Source of the DNA: Alnus glutinosa
Lineage: Eukaryota > Streptophyta > Magnoliopsida > Fagales > Betulaceae
Length of the DNA: 64,000 nucleotides
Assembly: GCF_958979055.1 (NCBI RefSeq)
Contig: NC_084886.1
Coordinates: forward strand, 5,351,001 to 5,415,000
Reading direction: 5' to 3'
The notes beneath the pieces are model-generated. The model saw only the letters and a program-made list of their open reading frames with translations, had not been told where the DNA came from and searched no databases. Shown one piece after another: positions 12,621 to 25,211 of the stretch (position 1 is the first letter of the stretch; each line of letters starts with the position of its first letter). The position numbers were made by a program, and so were the translations under genes.

Positions 12621-14099
12621 TATTGTGTAACTATTCAGCACCGTATTTCACACCAGTGTAATCAAAGGACATTGGCCCCGTCTAATTTTCTAACCAGTGA
12701 TGAGATGCCAAACAGAAATGGGTTCAGGGTATAATGATAATTTCATTCAACCTAGAGCTCAATAAATGTTGTGTGGTTAGCAGGACCTTTCAATGGATCA
12801 CAGACCGATCTAAATTCTGAAGCCTATTCAATTTGGATTTTGAGTACAAACATATGGTCAGTGTCTGTTATTGAATATCCATTTACTGCTGGACCAATCA
12901 GTCCCGCATCAAAGTCTCATTTTTTTTCTTCTTTTTCACCTCTTCTTTTAGACCCTAAAGTCCTTTTTTTTTTTCTTTTTTTTACCATATCATCTCTCAT
13001 AAATCTTGAAACTAGATATGGACTTTACAATCCATTTTAAACGGCCCTTCTTGGGCAGCGCTCAAGAGCTAAAAACTATTTACTTGAATTTTACAGCTGC
13101 AAATTAAGCTTGGGTGAAATATACCTAAAATGATATTACAGGAAGAAGAAGGAAGTATATAGTAGAGACCATATCACATTGATACCTTAGGAGATCTTGC
13201 AGACGAAAAAAAATAAAAATAAATAAAGAATAAAAAATAGAGAAATGACACTGGTGAAATCTCATTTACTCAAATTCGCTTCTCATCCTCTGCTGGCCAC
13301 CTTTGTCTAATGATGCCGCCAATGTATTATTCAAATTTTTTAGTAGGGTAATTAGCAAAATATACCTTTATCTAATAAATTGATAGATAGCAGTTACATC
13401 CAAGTTTCTCTCACCCTAATTATAAAAAAAAAAAAAGAAAAAAAAAAAAAGAAAAAAGAAAAAAGAAAAAAGATGAATACTAGCTGAAGAAAGAAGTCAA
13501 CCAACCCCCACCCAACCAATTCAATTTAGTTCCTTAGTCAGCAGAAACCAATCAGCCACAGATGCAAGAAAACACACAACCTCAGATCGAAGCGTAAAGA
13601 ATAATAATATACGCAAAACTTGAATCCATTCTTTAGTAGGGCTCTTGACTTCTTTGAAAAAGCATGACTTACACTTCAACCGTTCGCAAAATTGCCAAGC
13701 ACAACTCCATGGTTGAAACACGTACCTGCTACATGCAAGCCCGAGACAATTAGCAACATGGATTATGATTCATATTCAAATAAAGAACTTGCTCCTAAAC
13801 ATTCAACCTTGAGTTCCAGCAACAATGAAACTGATCTAAACAAGAATCCATCCCAGAGCTGCATACTAATTAAAAGGAGAAAGAGAACAAAACAAAACCC
13901 AAATATTTAAAAGATCATATGACCTAGAACAAGAAATGCCGAATGGCAATTCAATTGAGCTTAGCTGTAAAATGAAAAAGCCGCCAGAACCAACTTAAAA
14001 AGCTAAGAGAAAGGAAAAGAGAAGAAAAAAGAAGACCTGCATTGGTCAGTATGGGATCATACTCTTAATGATACAATGGAGAGTTTGGAAAAATGCCCG
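12621..14099. other. Intergenic, no gene seen
   Basis: AT-rich DNA with a long A/G-rich run at 13427-13473. No family motif is recognised in the short open frames. The right end probably includes the 3' UTR of the MBD gene. Confidence 0.5.
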
Positions 14100-17000
14100 T
14101 CAAAACATCTTCTGAGAATCTTGTCTGGAGGTGAGGACTGTGAACGCAGTAGCCCATTCTTGCTTGATAGATTCAGACACCTTTTTGTCACCAATAAAAG
14201 GAGCCCAGGACCCCTGGGAGGAATCTGTGAAAACCCAGTTGACCTTCTCAGGCACATTGAGAAAATCAAATTTCAAAACAGAACTCTTTGCCTTCGTTGC
14301 GGACTTCTTTTGTTTCTGGCCTCCAGAGCCCTTCATACATGACAAAAATAAAAAAAAATAAAAACATTAAGTGCATGTTAATGAGAAGGGGATATTAGAA
14401 GAGTGAAAGGGAATAATTTCCAACACCTTCAACAAAACAACCTTTTGCTTTTGGCTCACCATTGTATCAGCATCAGAGTTCTCCATTAGTTTCTTCTTTT
14501 TACGTTTGGTTCCTGTTTCTAAAAAGTAAAGAACCTCTGTCTTTGACCGGAATCGAATGCCTGAAACTGGATCAAAATAATACTGCACAATACAGAGACA
14601 ATTTAGGCCTTGCTGGGAGTCCACCATAAAAAGGAACGCTTTTGTTATCTTCTATAGAAATTTGATAGCCATTTTATAAGATGGAACCACTGCACTCATT
14701 TGCAGAATTTGGAGTTGTCATGACAATTAAAACTTGAGATAGAAATGTTAATTTATCACAACTAGGAGTAGACCCTAAACTGTGCAGCAAATGATTCATT
14801 CCAGATGAAATGCAAAACAAAAGAAACTCACTTCAGCTGCCTTGAAGAACAATCCCAAAAACATAACTGAAAGCATTTAAAATGGATATCAGAATCTAGA
14901 CTTTACTTATGAAAAAGAAAAGGATATCAGAATCTTTTCTCTCACCAATCTAACAACCAGTTATTCTCACTAACCACATGAACGCCCTTCGAAGCAAAGC
15001 TCAAAGGACAGATGTATCTATAATTGATCCAATAACTGAAGCTACCAAAATCCTGAAAATTTGTAAGAAAGTAGCTGTGCCAAGCAAAATAGGATAAACT
15101 TACCAAGTTCCAAGCACATGCAACAACATATTCATTACCTCTGAGAGATTACTAAATTATCCCCTTCAATGGAGTGATATTGAAGCAAGATCTAATCATT
15201 AAATGATACCTAGAGTTTCTGCAATTTCCTAGTATATTCCTGGGGAACCCCCATACCCTCACCTAAAAAACAAAAACAAAAAAAAAAGAGAGAGAGAAGA
15301 AGAGATAAAGATAAATAAATAAAGTTGGGGAGAGTTGCGGTGAACTTCAAGTTTGGCAATTTGTGGGGCGGGTGGTGCTCCCTTGAGCCTGTAGGTTCCT
15401 TTGGAGTGGGGTTGTGGAAGAACATCATAAAAGAGTAGTAGACTTTCTCTGGTTTTGCTAGAATTGAGGTGGGCGATGAAGTTATGACAAAATTTTGGCA
15501 CGATCTGTGGTGTGGGGATACGGTTCTGAATGAAGTTTTTCCTGATCTCTTTGGTATTGCTCGGGTGAAGGATACCTCAGTTGCAGATAATATGGAGGTT
15601 TTGGGCGGTGCTACTCAGTGGAATGTGAGCTTTGTTAGAAAGGCGCATGATTGAGAAGTAGGTGTCTTTGCTTCCTTCTTCCAGGTATTGCACTCAACCA
15701 TGGTGAGTAGAGATCATGCAGATAGGCTCTAGTGGGTCTCTTCCAAGAAAGGATTGTTCAAGGTTAAATCCTTCTTCAGCTCCTTAACTTGCTCTAAAGG
15801 TAGACGCTTCCCTTTGAACAATGTATGGCGGACTCAGGCTCCTTCGATGGTGGCTTTTTTTGCGTGGTTGGCAGCCCTAGGCAAGGTCCTTACTATGGAC
15901 AGTCTCAAGAAGAAACATATCATCATCGTGGACAGATGTTGCTTGTGCAAAAGATATGGGGAATCTGTGGACCACCTTCTTCTTCATTGTGATGTGGCTT
16001 TCGCTTTGTGGAATAAGATTTTTACTCGTTTTAGTATGTCTTGGGTTATTCTTAGAAGAGTTGTCGACTTATTTGCCAATTGGTGGAAGTCTAGAAGGTC
16101 GAGGAGTGCAGTGATTTGGAAGATGGTGCCAATTTGCATTTTTTGGTTTGTTTGAAATGAAAGAAATCTTAGGTGTTTCGAGGATTTGGAAAGTTCCATG
16201 GAGGATTTTTTAGCTTCGTATTTTCATACGCTGTATCTTTGGACGGTGACCTTTTTGTCCCCACCGCCGATTAGCTTTGCTGATTTTCTTGTTCGTTTTT
16301 CTATTCCTAGTTCCTAGTTAGGTGTTTCTTTGTGTATACTTTTAATGTACTTAACATGGACACTTTCCATAAACAGTAAATCTGAAATCACAAAAGTTAT
16401 CTTTTAACTTGCTTATTTGTCATTATCAAAACATCATGATGATTTTTTTGGGCAAAAAGTGTCTACATTCATAACAGCGACTTAGTTCATGGTACCTCCA
16501 CTGTACCGTACTCTAAGTGGTGTACCAAATTCCTGCTTGATAACCCATGTCACAGGTAAGAGTATTCAAACCAATTTATCTAGTTTCTTCAACTCCATTC
16601 CTTTTATCCCCAATACAGGCCTTACCACATTAACATGACTCGTCCCTAGGATATAATTGTCCATCTACAAGCTTCATTATATTGCACTAAAGCGTGTGTA
16701 ACTTACCAATCAAAAAGACTTCCGATCTCAAGTCTCACTTTTTTTCTTTTTTTTTTTGACGTGTCCACACGAGAGGGGGAGGAATGATTTAAACTAATGA
16801 CCTCCGCTTCATGAGGCGTGGTCCTAGTCGATTGAGATACCCCTTGAAGACAAGTCCCACTTAAATATTGAGGAAATCTTCTCAATAGTTGTGTCTAATG
16901 TCTCGTGTCTTATCTTTAGCACATCCAAACCTCATGCTAAATGGTTTAACAGAGGATAATATATGCAATAAAATAGGTGGAATTTTAAGCTTTAGCACTT

Positions 17001-17620
17001 GAGCCGAGTTGAGAAATACAGATAATAATTAATTCGTAACACATTTCCAGTTCAAGAAAAACTTCCATATATCGGATATCAAAAATAAAAATCAACATTT
17101 CTTTCAATAATTCATTTTCTTGCTCAGTTTTCTCAGCAACCCAACAAGCATTAGCAGACACTGCACAATAATGTGAGAATTATTGAATTCTATGATTCTA
17201 GAATATCAATGATAAGTTGAGAAATGAAATTTAATTTACCCTGTCTACCGTTCCAGCTGTGGCACCGGAGCTCCGAACTCGGTCTTCGATAGACCAACCG
17301 GAAGGCAACCAATCCGGAGACGCCGCCGGCGCCCGACGTGGCTGAGCTCCGGCCGGAGACGCCGCGTTCTGCTCCGCGCCGTTCGAGTTCTCCGAGGCCA
17401 AGAAAGCCGACGCGCTGCTGGAAGATCGGTGCATGCGTAGCTTCTCAGGCGTCCGGTGACCTCCGGTGGCGGTGGCGGTGGCGTCGATGAAGGAATCGAA
17501 ATCGAGAAGCGGATCGGATGGTAGGTCGGCGGCTAGGGTTTCGTCGGGTCTGTTAGGGCCTCGTTTGGGCGAGTTGAAGTTCGGGTTTAGATCCTGACCC
17601 GACGTCTCGGCAGTCGACAT
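14100..17620 (-). CDS. MBD5: Methyl-CpG-binding domain protein, MBD5/6-like
   Basis: Three minus-strand exons, 17620-17240, 14582-14427 and 14330-14100, join in frame through GT-AG introns to about 255 residues. The ATG chosen gives MSTAETSGQ; upstream in-frame residues lack an ATG. The N-terminus is low in complexity. The MBD begins near 110 (DWLPSGWSIEDRVRSSGATA) and crosses the first splice junction into YYFDPVSGIRFRSKTEVLYF (residues 128-147). The conserved C-terminal block contains FDFLNVPEKVNWV and ends SQKMF, as in Arabidopsis MBD5. By family knowledge, MBD5/6 bind methylated CpG and act in transcriptional silencing with SILENZIO J-domain proteins. The first intron is 2.66 kb and holds an antisense LINE fragment. 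Ile replaces Arg/Lys in the usual PVSGRRFRS stretch, within the MBD. Confidence 0.93.
15345..16340 (+). mobile_element. LINE fragment with zf-RVT domain, inside the MBD intron
   Basis: Plus-strand frames, broken by several stops, read FWHDLWCGD, then NNVWRTQAPSMVAFFAWLAA and CLCKRYGESVDHLLLHC. This is the C-terminal zinc-binding (zf-RVT) module of plant non-LTR reverse transcriptases. The frame then runs through CIFWFV and RNLRCFEDL to SFADFLVRF. Only the 3' part of a LINE is present and no clear poly(A) tail is seen. It lies antisense to the host gene. Confidence 0.85.
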
Positions 17621-18780
17621 GAGAGTGTGAAACCGAAACGGGTAGTGCGTTTGAGCGGAAAGTGAAATTAGGAAGGCGTTTGAAACTTGACTTTGTATTG
17701 ATTGATGTTGGCTTTGTATAGTTTCCACTTTCCAGTTAAACGAACAGACAATTCCTGCTGATTTGGGAAGATCTTGGCGGTTGGATTTGGCTATCGCCTA
17801 TCCGATAATTACCAATTTACCTAGTACGTGTAAAAAACCCATCATAAATGAATTCTATCTAAGCATATTTACTATCCTTGTCCCCGAACAATCCATTAAT
17901 TCCAGCTACTCTTTGAAAGTTCACAAATTGCATAACATATACATTAGAAATCATTTCTTTCCCACCATCGCATTTCCCCATTTTCTTTATTTTCCTAAAT
18001 ACAAACTAGGGGTGTTGCGAAATCAAAGGTACTTTAAGTTTCACAAGCTATACCATGACACCAAGAATTATGGCAATTTCAACTCTTTGCAACTGTAGCT
18101 TTAATTAGGCTAATAATTTAAGCCACAAAACAGCCTCTTCATGTATTTGTCTTTACCTTTCTTGTGTCCTTCATTATCCCACGTCTGAAAATGAGAGTGC
18201 CCGAGAACTTGAATCATGTATCGTTAATTTTGGCTTTGGAAATCCATTTTAGAGCGAAATTGATGGTTTTAAAGCTGAATCTATCATAGCTTTAAATGGA
18301 AGGAGACTCAATCTTGTTACTCTTTTTTAATGTAAGACTCTTATACTCATTTGTAAATTCAATAATCTCACACTCACTTGTGAGTCCATCGCCACATACA
18401 TTGCTATACTCCCCATCGAACGAAAGCTTTTTATTAATTTTATGGGTCATCTTCAAGATCGCTTATTGGCTATGTATGATTACTTGTAGGCTATTGTTTG
18501 TGTCTGTGCCATGAACCTTTGTCCCTTATTCTAATGACACTCGTTCATGCTCACACTTTGCACATTTGTCTTTACTATGTGAACTCGATCTTGTACAAAC
18601 TCATATTGTGAACATTTGCCTCTTACTCAAAAGGTTCTAGCTAGTTCATATTCGCACATTGCATCTTTGTCTGTGTTATATTAGTTACTTAAACTTGTTA
18701 CTCTTTTCTAATATGAGCATACATGTAAACTCGCATTTATTAAGACATTATAAGTATAAACATGTGGAACCAAAATCAGC
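17621..18780. other. Upstream region of the MBD gene, otherwise empty
   Basis: Promoter and leader of the MBD gene are expected here, but no clear TATA box was identified. 18.2-18.75 kb has loosely repeated CTCACACTCAC/CTCATA-type sequence without coding character. Confidence 0.45.
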
Positions 18781-18784
18781 CTTT

Positions 18785-19560
18785 CTCCTTTGGAAAAATA
18801 TATATGAATTACCTTCCCCATGACATCCGATCGAACAAAGGCATCAATTACAATTGCACATGTATCTATCTGGAAGGATAAATTCCTCTCTCCTCCATCT
18901 CCCTTACCAAACCAACAACTCGCACAGAATTTCCAGCTTCACAAAAACCCGCAATTAGCAGAACATTATCTCTAGAGTTTGGAGATTGACCATTTGACTT
19001 CAACTGATCAAATAAGTCTAAAAAGCTTTGTCCAACTTTCCAACATTACAATTAATACTCATCTATCTGTGTGTTATACGTGGGAGTTACACCAACCCTC
19101 TTCAATATTTGATCCACCAACATTATTACAAACAACGCCTCTTTCGCGCATTTCGTCAAACAGTTCAAAAGCGCTACTTGTTCTCCCATCATTACAATGC
19201 TTATTAATCATACAGGTATAAGTATATTTATTAGGAATAACCCCATTGTGCTTCATTTTTTTCATAGAGCTCAAACCATATATCATTCTCTGGACCTTTC
19301 TTGAAAAATCCATTTATCAACACCGTGTAAGTGCATGTATTTGATTAGCGACCAAGCCATGCACTCCCATTTCAATGAACAACTTCTTGGCCCCCTCTCA
19401 ATAACAACATTCTTACTACACCCATCAATCAAAGTAGTGTACATAACAACATTTGAAGATCAACCCATCTCCTCCAGGCTCCAACTGAACCAAAAGCTCA
19501 AACCGTTTTTCTTCAATTCGATCCCCAACCTCACACCAACCCTTAATCATTATTTCAATA
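18785..19560 (-). pseudogene. Decayed PPR gene related to At4g11690
   Basis: Minus-strand reading frames give consecutive pentatricopeptide repeats broken by stops and shifts. From 19560 downward: KLFIEMGVHGLVANQ, then GVIPNKYTYTCMIN and AFELFDEMRERGVV (19313-19074), then LKSNGQSP, LIAGFCEAGNSVRVVGLV and REMEERG (about 18990-18870). The order and wording follow the C-terminal half of At4g11690-type mitochondrial PPR proteins. The N-terminal half is missing, so this is a truncated, mutated copy. Confidence 0.8.
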
Positions 19561-21479
19561 CTATAAATTGAAAGAAAAGATAATCAAATAGAAAAATAAA
19601 GACAATAGCAAATATACATATAAATTTAAAAATTTGTACGTAATTCGTTCTATGGCATACGTCAATAGATTATAACCATGATACTACATTTTGCTCTTAT
19701 TCACTTAAGTAGTCTACAATACAAAAAGGCTCTATTTATGTTTATGGTTTTTCCTTCTTGTTTACTTACTTTCTGTTTATGGTTTTGTTTTCGGCTGAGC
19801 ATTGAGCTGTGGGCTGTTAGATTTTTTCTCTCTAGGTGGCTCTCTGCAAAACCAAGAGATGAAGGTGTTTTCCTCTAATTCTTTTGAGAATTTGGAGTTG
19901 GTGGATGTCGCTCTACGGTTGGGATGTTCAAAGATAGGAGTAAAGATCGGTTTTCTGTTTTTGGCGAGGCTCGGACTGGTGCAGGGAGCGTGGAGGATGA
20001 AGATGGGTTTTCTCTCTTGGATCTGCACTTTTTGTGTTGTTTCAGAGGTCGTCGGCAACGTTTGAAGAAGAAGGAATGATGATGGGTTGCACAACCTGAG
20101 GTATTTCTTTTCCAGGGCGTCGACAACGTTTTGATGAAAAATAATATTGATGTTTGGGTGCACAGTTGGGTTACTTCTATTCCAGCATGGGAATAGACTT
20201 ATTCTTGAGCGGATTTTGGTGGGGTTTTATTCCGGTACATGCGGATAAGCTTATTCTAGAGCAATTTTTTTTTTCTCTGTTTAGAATAAGCCTTATACAG
20301 ATCTATCGGCAACTCCCTACGCTCTATGCCGGCCAATGTTATTTAGTTTATGTTTTTGGCTTCTTTAGATTGTGTTATGTTGTTTAATCTCAGCAGCTTG
20401 CCATGGTAGAATTTAAATATAGTTTTTAGATCAGGTCTTGTTCTCTTATTTTCTCATATTGGAGCTTATTGTAAAGGATATGTGTTTTTTTATGTCACTC
20501 TGCTAAGTCAGCTGTCCTCCAAGTTAGGATTTAGCCATGTATTTTGTTTTTAAGAGTCTTTGTACCCCTAATTACAGTTTTTGGCCATTTGGGTCTCAGA
20601 TTATAATGAATGTTATTTTCTTGTTTAAAAAGGAAGGCTATATTTATAGATTATATGATTTGAATCCAATATAATCCTAATCAAATCCCTAAATTTAATG
20701 TGATTTAATCTAACAAAATCATCATCAAATCCCTAAATTTAGGGTAATCTAATATTAATCCAAGGTAATATTATCGTCTTCAAATCCAAACTTGAGGGTA
20801 ATTCAAATATACTCTAACATCCTAAAGAAGTTAGTAAGTGGACCAAAGGATGATGTAATTGAGTAGGACAAGAAAAAGTGAGGGTAGTTTCGAAAGATTT
20901 TGGTAAAATTTGGTTTTTCCCATCAATTTTAACGGTTAACCCTGACGAAATGGTATTTTTGACACAAAATGGTAATTTAATGTATTTAAGTGTCACACTT
21001 GTCAATTTATGAGATTTTTTTGAAATTTGTTGATAGTTCAACGAGCTTAAGTGTATCTAACTCTCTTTAAATTTTTAGTATTTTTTATTGGATTAATTGA
21101 TAGAGTTTGACAAGACCTATAAGTTAATAGACTGACATTCAATTGTAGCTTAAAAAAGGATGAGGTTCATTGTAGCAATTAAATCCAAAAAAATAAAATT
21201 AACTTAACTAACTTAAGAATGAATCTATCAAAATAAAGTATTCCTACACTTTATCCTCTTACAAAATGCATACATACATACATACATACATATATATTAC
21301 AAAACAAATTATTTTATTGAATTATTAGTTATTTGTAAGGATAAGTAATGCTATTATTTCCAACATAGTATTTGAAAGCATTCTCAATATTTATCTATTA
21401 TCTCTTTCATTAGAATCAACAGTAAAAAAGACCTTGTGTAACTTTTTCCTGTTACCTTGTATTTGCTAAAAAAAAGAAG
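19561..21479. other. Intergenic, no gene seen
   Basis: No recognisable domain in either strand. 20400-20640 has the look of a retroelement or transcript 3' end (T-rich, TAATGAATGTTATTTTCTTG), but no coding module confirms it. 20650-20810 is made of AATCC(N)TAA-type variants. Confidence 0.4.
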
Positions 21480-21846
21480 GGATAATTATACTTAACCCCC
21501 TCTGATTTATCCACGGTGTGGCGATTTACCCCCCAATGTACAAAAATTGGTACATGACCCCCCGAACTTGCCAACGTGTGGCAAAATCAACCTTCCGTTC
21601 AATCGACCGTTCGTTTGGACAGAAAATCGGTCACGTGTAAGTCACGTGACTTGGGGAGGGTCTCTGTCTTAAACGGTCACGTGACTTGCACGTGACCGAT
21701 TTTCCGTCCAAACGAACGGTCGATTGGACGGAAGGTTGATTTTGCCACACGTTGGCAAGTTCAGGGGGGTCATGTACCAATTTTTGTATATTGGAGGGTA
21801 AATCGCCACATCGTGGATAAATCAGAGGAGTTAAGCGTAATTATCC
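21480..21846. mobile_element. Foldback element: almost perfect 367-bp hairpin
   Basis: GGATAATTATACTTAACCCC at the left mirrors GAGTTAAGCGTAATTATCC at the right, and pairing continues inward nearly without break for about 160 bp per arm (for example TTTGGACAGAAAATCGGTCA against TGACCGATTTTCCGTCCAAA). The loop is about 40 bp, centred on GGGGAGGGTCTCTGTC. There is no coding sequence. It behaves as a MITE or foldback transposon; the superfamily is not assigned. Confidence 0.9.
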
Positions 21847-22079
21847 AAAAAAAAAAAAAAAAAAAAAATTACTATGGGATGGGCCAGGCTGGCAATGCTT
21901 AATTCTAAGGCATGCCAGACCCAGTTTGGCCTTAAAAGCATTTTTTCATGATGGCAAAAGCCACATCCATCACTTCGGTCCGGAAAACATAAGTCAATCC
22001 ATCCGTTCGATTTCCACAAAGAGACAACAAATGGATATATTCGAGCCGTCCGATCTTCCAGTCCCAGGCTATATTGCGT

Positions 22080-24261
22080 GCGTTTCGTATAGAGAGGGAA
22101 AAGCAGAGAAGGGAAGAGGGAAGCGAAGAGAGGGAGGGAGAGAGAGAGAAAAAACGCGGTAAGTGGTAAGTAGGAACTAGGAAGGTTGCCTTTTGTATTC
22201 CGTTCGTAGGTAGTAATCAATTTTGGATTTGCAGATAGTTAGGGTTTTCAAACTTTTTGACTTTCAAGGTTCGAGTTACGCCACCTGAGGTTCCGATTAT
22301 TTCAGAAAGAATTTCGAGGTATATTTCAATATCCACTTATCTGTTCGAAATTTTTGAAAGATTTGATTTGGGTTTGTTTGTAAGGCTATGAGGGTTAGTT
22401 TTTCTATATTATTAATGGGGTTAATGGGTTTATGAGGTCTGATCGGCATGATCTGCCTATGATTGCGGTGATTGAATTTTTTTTTCCTTATTCCCTATTA
22501 ATTGTTGCTACTCTATTGCTGAATTTTTTTTTCCTTATTCCCTATTAATTGTTGCTACTCTATTGCTTGGGTTTCAATTCAAGGTATATTTAAATTTCCC
22601 GCTTCCTTGAATTTTTTGAAAGATTTGATTTGGGTTTGTTTGTAAGGCTAATTGTTTTTTCTATATTGTTTTTAATTTTTGTAAATGGGTTGTAAGAAGT
22701 TGCTTTGGGATACTTGAAGGTGAATAGGTTAGATGACGAAGTGTTATGGTAAGGCGAGATTGAGGTGTATAACAATGGGGTAACCATGGAGGAGAAGATA
22801 CCACAGGCGAACCTTGTGGGGCTGCTGCCTTTGTTGTCTTTTTTCTCTCCCAAAACAGCACAGACAGGAAACCCTCTTGATGGTACTCAATCTCCAAAAT
22901 AAGAGCTTTCACACCTTTGAAAGCGAACTAGCAGAAGATATTAGAGCCAATCGCTTATTCTTTGTGTTCCTTTTGCTGCCTTTATCAGCAACCAGACGTT
23001 GGGTTTAGGGTTTTAGACATATATTAGTTCTCATAATTCTAAAGCCCTAAGCCTTAGTGTTATGGGAAGTAGGAATCCTTATTTGATTTGTTTTAGGAGC
23101 TAATTGTTTTCTGTGAACTCTGTGTTGCCTAGCTTTAGCATATTTAGTTGAGGGTCAAGGGTTATTAACGCGATGCTATCATGCTCATGTTTTGATGTTA
23201 TTGCAATATATACTTGTTTGTCTGTAATGGGTATTCATCATAAAGTTTTTGGTCTTTTATTGGATTGTGATGTTCCATTTTCAATTTAATTTGCTGTTAA
23301 GCTCTGATCTGATGAGCTCCATATTACTGTGCCATAGTGTTTTCTGTATTTAGCTGATAATTTCAAAGCCTGCTAGTGCACAAACTAAGCAGTTTTTTTA
23401 ATCATCTCTGTTTTACTTTATGGCTATAAACAAAAAAGATGCCTGAAATACCATAGGCAATTGGTTTTTAGAAATTTCTTTTGCTAATGGTTTCTGTAAA
23501 ATGAATAGGCGTCTATTAATATCTAATAAATTTCAGTTTTACTTTTTTCTAAAATCACGGTGTGGATTTTTTTTTTTTGTATGGTACGAATAACATATTT
23601 GGAGAAGTGCAATGCTGTGATGGAGGTGAACAGATGACATAGATACTAGTTTGCTATAATTTGCATTCAAGTAAAAACTGTATTTGTTCTGAAATGCAAA
23701 AATGTTGAAGGCCGGTGGTGATTGTGATGGACAAAATGAGATTATGCATTGTAGAGGTTTTATAGCATGGCATGGTGAATATTTGATAAAATTCCTTGAG
23801 TAGATGTGCTTGCTTTTAGTTGTTTCTAATTGTTTGTTAAGTGCATTACTTATAAAAAAAAAATTGTTTGTCAAGTGCATTTACATCATGTGACTGCTCT
23901 TAGAATGAAAATGTTTTTCTCACTAGTACCATCATATGGGTATTCTTTTAGGGTGTCTAGCGTGAAGAGAATGTGAAGGAATAACTAGTCTGAATTCAAG
24001 GCTTTATGAATATATTGCTCTCCTTTTGTTTCTTTGTTGTAGTTTTGGGCCGCCCAAAACTGTGATAATTTTTGGGATATAAACAAAATTGGATTTTACT
24101 CAATTTTGGGGTTTAAAACTTTAAAGAGTTTGGAATGATGTTAATTTTGGTGTTACTTTGAATTGCATGCATAGTACCCTGGGCTTTCTTCTAGTGAAAT
24201 TTCTACGTGAATGTTATAATTGCTGCTCTGAAAAGTGCTAATATAAGTTTGTTTCTTGCAG
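22080..24261 (+). other. 5' leader and long leader intron of the CXIP4-like pseudogene
   Basis: A purine-rich segment with AGAGAGAGAG (22120-22150) leads to CGCG/GTAAGT at 22159. A matching acceptor TTTCTTGCAG ends at 24261, 22 bases before the CXIP4-like ATG. This looks like an original promoter, leader exon and 2.1-kb leader intron. Inside, a 47-bp block is tandemly repeated (22472-22567), and a block starting TTTTTGAAAGATTTGATTTG occurs at about 22350 and again at about 22610. Confidence 0.5.
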
Positions 24262-24283
24262 AGTTTGACATCTGAACTTCAAG

Positions 24284-25211
24284 ATGCCGGCTACAGCGGG
24301 TAGGGTTCGCATGCCTGCAAAGAATCGGGTGCACAGTAGTGCAGCCCTCCAAACCCACGGTATATGGCAGAGTGCAATTGGGTATGACCCCTATGCACCC
24401 AATAAGGATGATGTCAAGAACTCTTCAATGCCCAATGCATCTACGCTGAACCAGATGCTGAGAATGCCTATGCAAGCTTCCAAGGCCTCCTTGCACTTGC
24501 CCGGATAACTGGGTCAAATGCCAATGAGGTTCGCGGGTCGTGCAAGAAGTGTGCCGTGTTGGACACCTCACATTTCAGTGCAGGAACTTTCTGAGTGTTA
24601 AGGATGATAGTAAGGATAAAGTCCCAGAAGTGATTGAGGCTGCTGCCATGGCTGAGTTGGAGAAGTTGAAGGGGAATGTGGGTAAGGAGAAAGGAAAAGG
24701 CGTGGTTGAGAGTTCAGATGAGAGTGATGAAGAGGATGAGAGCGAGTGTTCGGATTCAGAAGTCGATTCAGAGATTGAGAGGATTATTGCAGAGAGAAAT
24801 GAGAAAAAGCTCAGTAGTAAGGAAAGGTCAATGAAAAAGGAGTTGGATGAAGATGAGTCAAATGGGGCTTCTAGGGAGAGGAAGAGGAGAGAGAGATCTA
24901 AGAAGAGGAGTGGGAAGAGAGGAAGCGGTGATTCAGATGATTCGGATAGAGGTAGGAAGAGGAGAACGAAGGATAGGCGGAAAAATAGGGATGAGTCCTC
25001 GGATGAGGATTATGAGCGTCGGCGGTGGCACAGGAAGAGTAGGAAGGAGAAGAGGAGGAGGAGAAGCCGCTGAGATTCGGATTCTGATTCAGATGAATCT
25101 GAAGGTTCTGCTGGAGAGCGTAAGCGCAAGAGCAGGAGGGCAGCTTCATCATCTGATTCTGATGCTTCAGATGAATCAAGGGTCAGAAGGAGCAACAAGA
25201 GATATGAGTAG
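24284..25211 (+). pseudogene. CXIP4: CAX-interacting protein 4 (CXIP4) homologue, frameshifted
   Basis: Starts MPATAGRVRMPAKNRVHSS and reads through HGIWQSAIGYDPYAPNKDDV exactly as in CXIP4. The frame then changes from 0 to 2 near 24420-24450, giving ENAYASFQGLLALARITG, and from 2 to 1 near 24550. Both changes fit single-base deletions. The second falls inside the CCHC zinc knuckle: CKKC is followed by RVGHLTFQC with the G codon damaged. The acidic/arginine-serine-rich tail follows (IERIIAERNEKK, then SRKEKRRRRSR), ended by a TGA at about 25071, after which homologous sequence continues in frame to about 25211. CXIP4 is a nuclear zinc-knuckle protein reported to interact with the CAX1 antiporter. 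This copy cannot make the full protein unless the breaks are assembly errors. Confidence 0.85.

Noticed and set aside
13427..13473. A/G-rich run considered as a LINE poly(A) tail
   Set aside because: No LINE coding relic or target duplication is found next to it.
15241..15252. GGGGAACCCCC, resembling part of miR395
   Set aside because: The rest of the mature sequence and any fold-back partner are absent.
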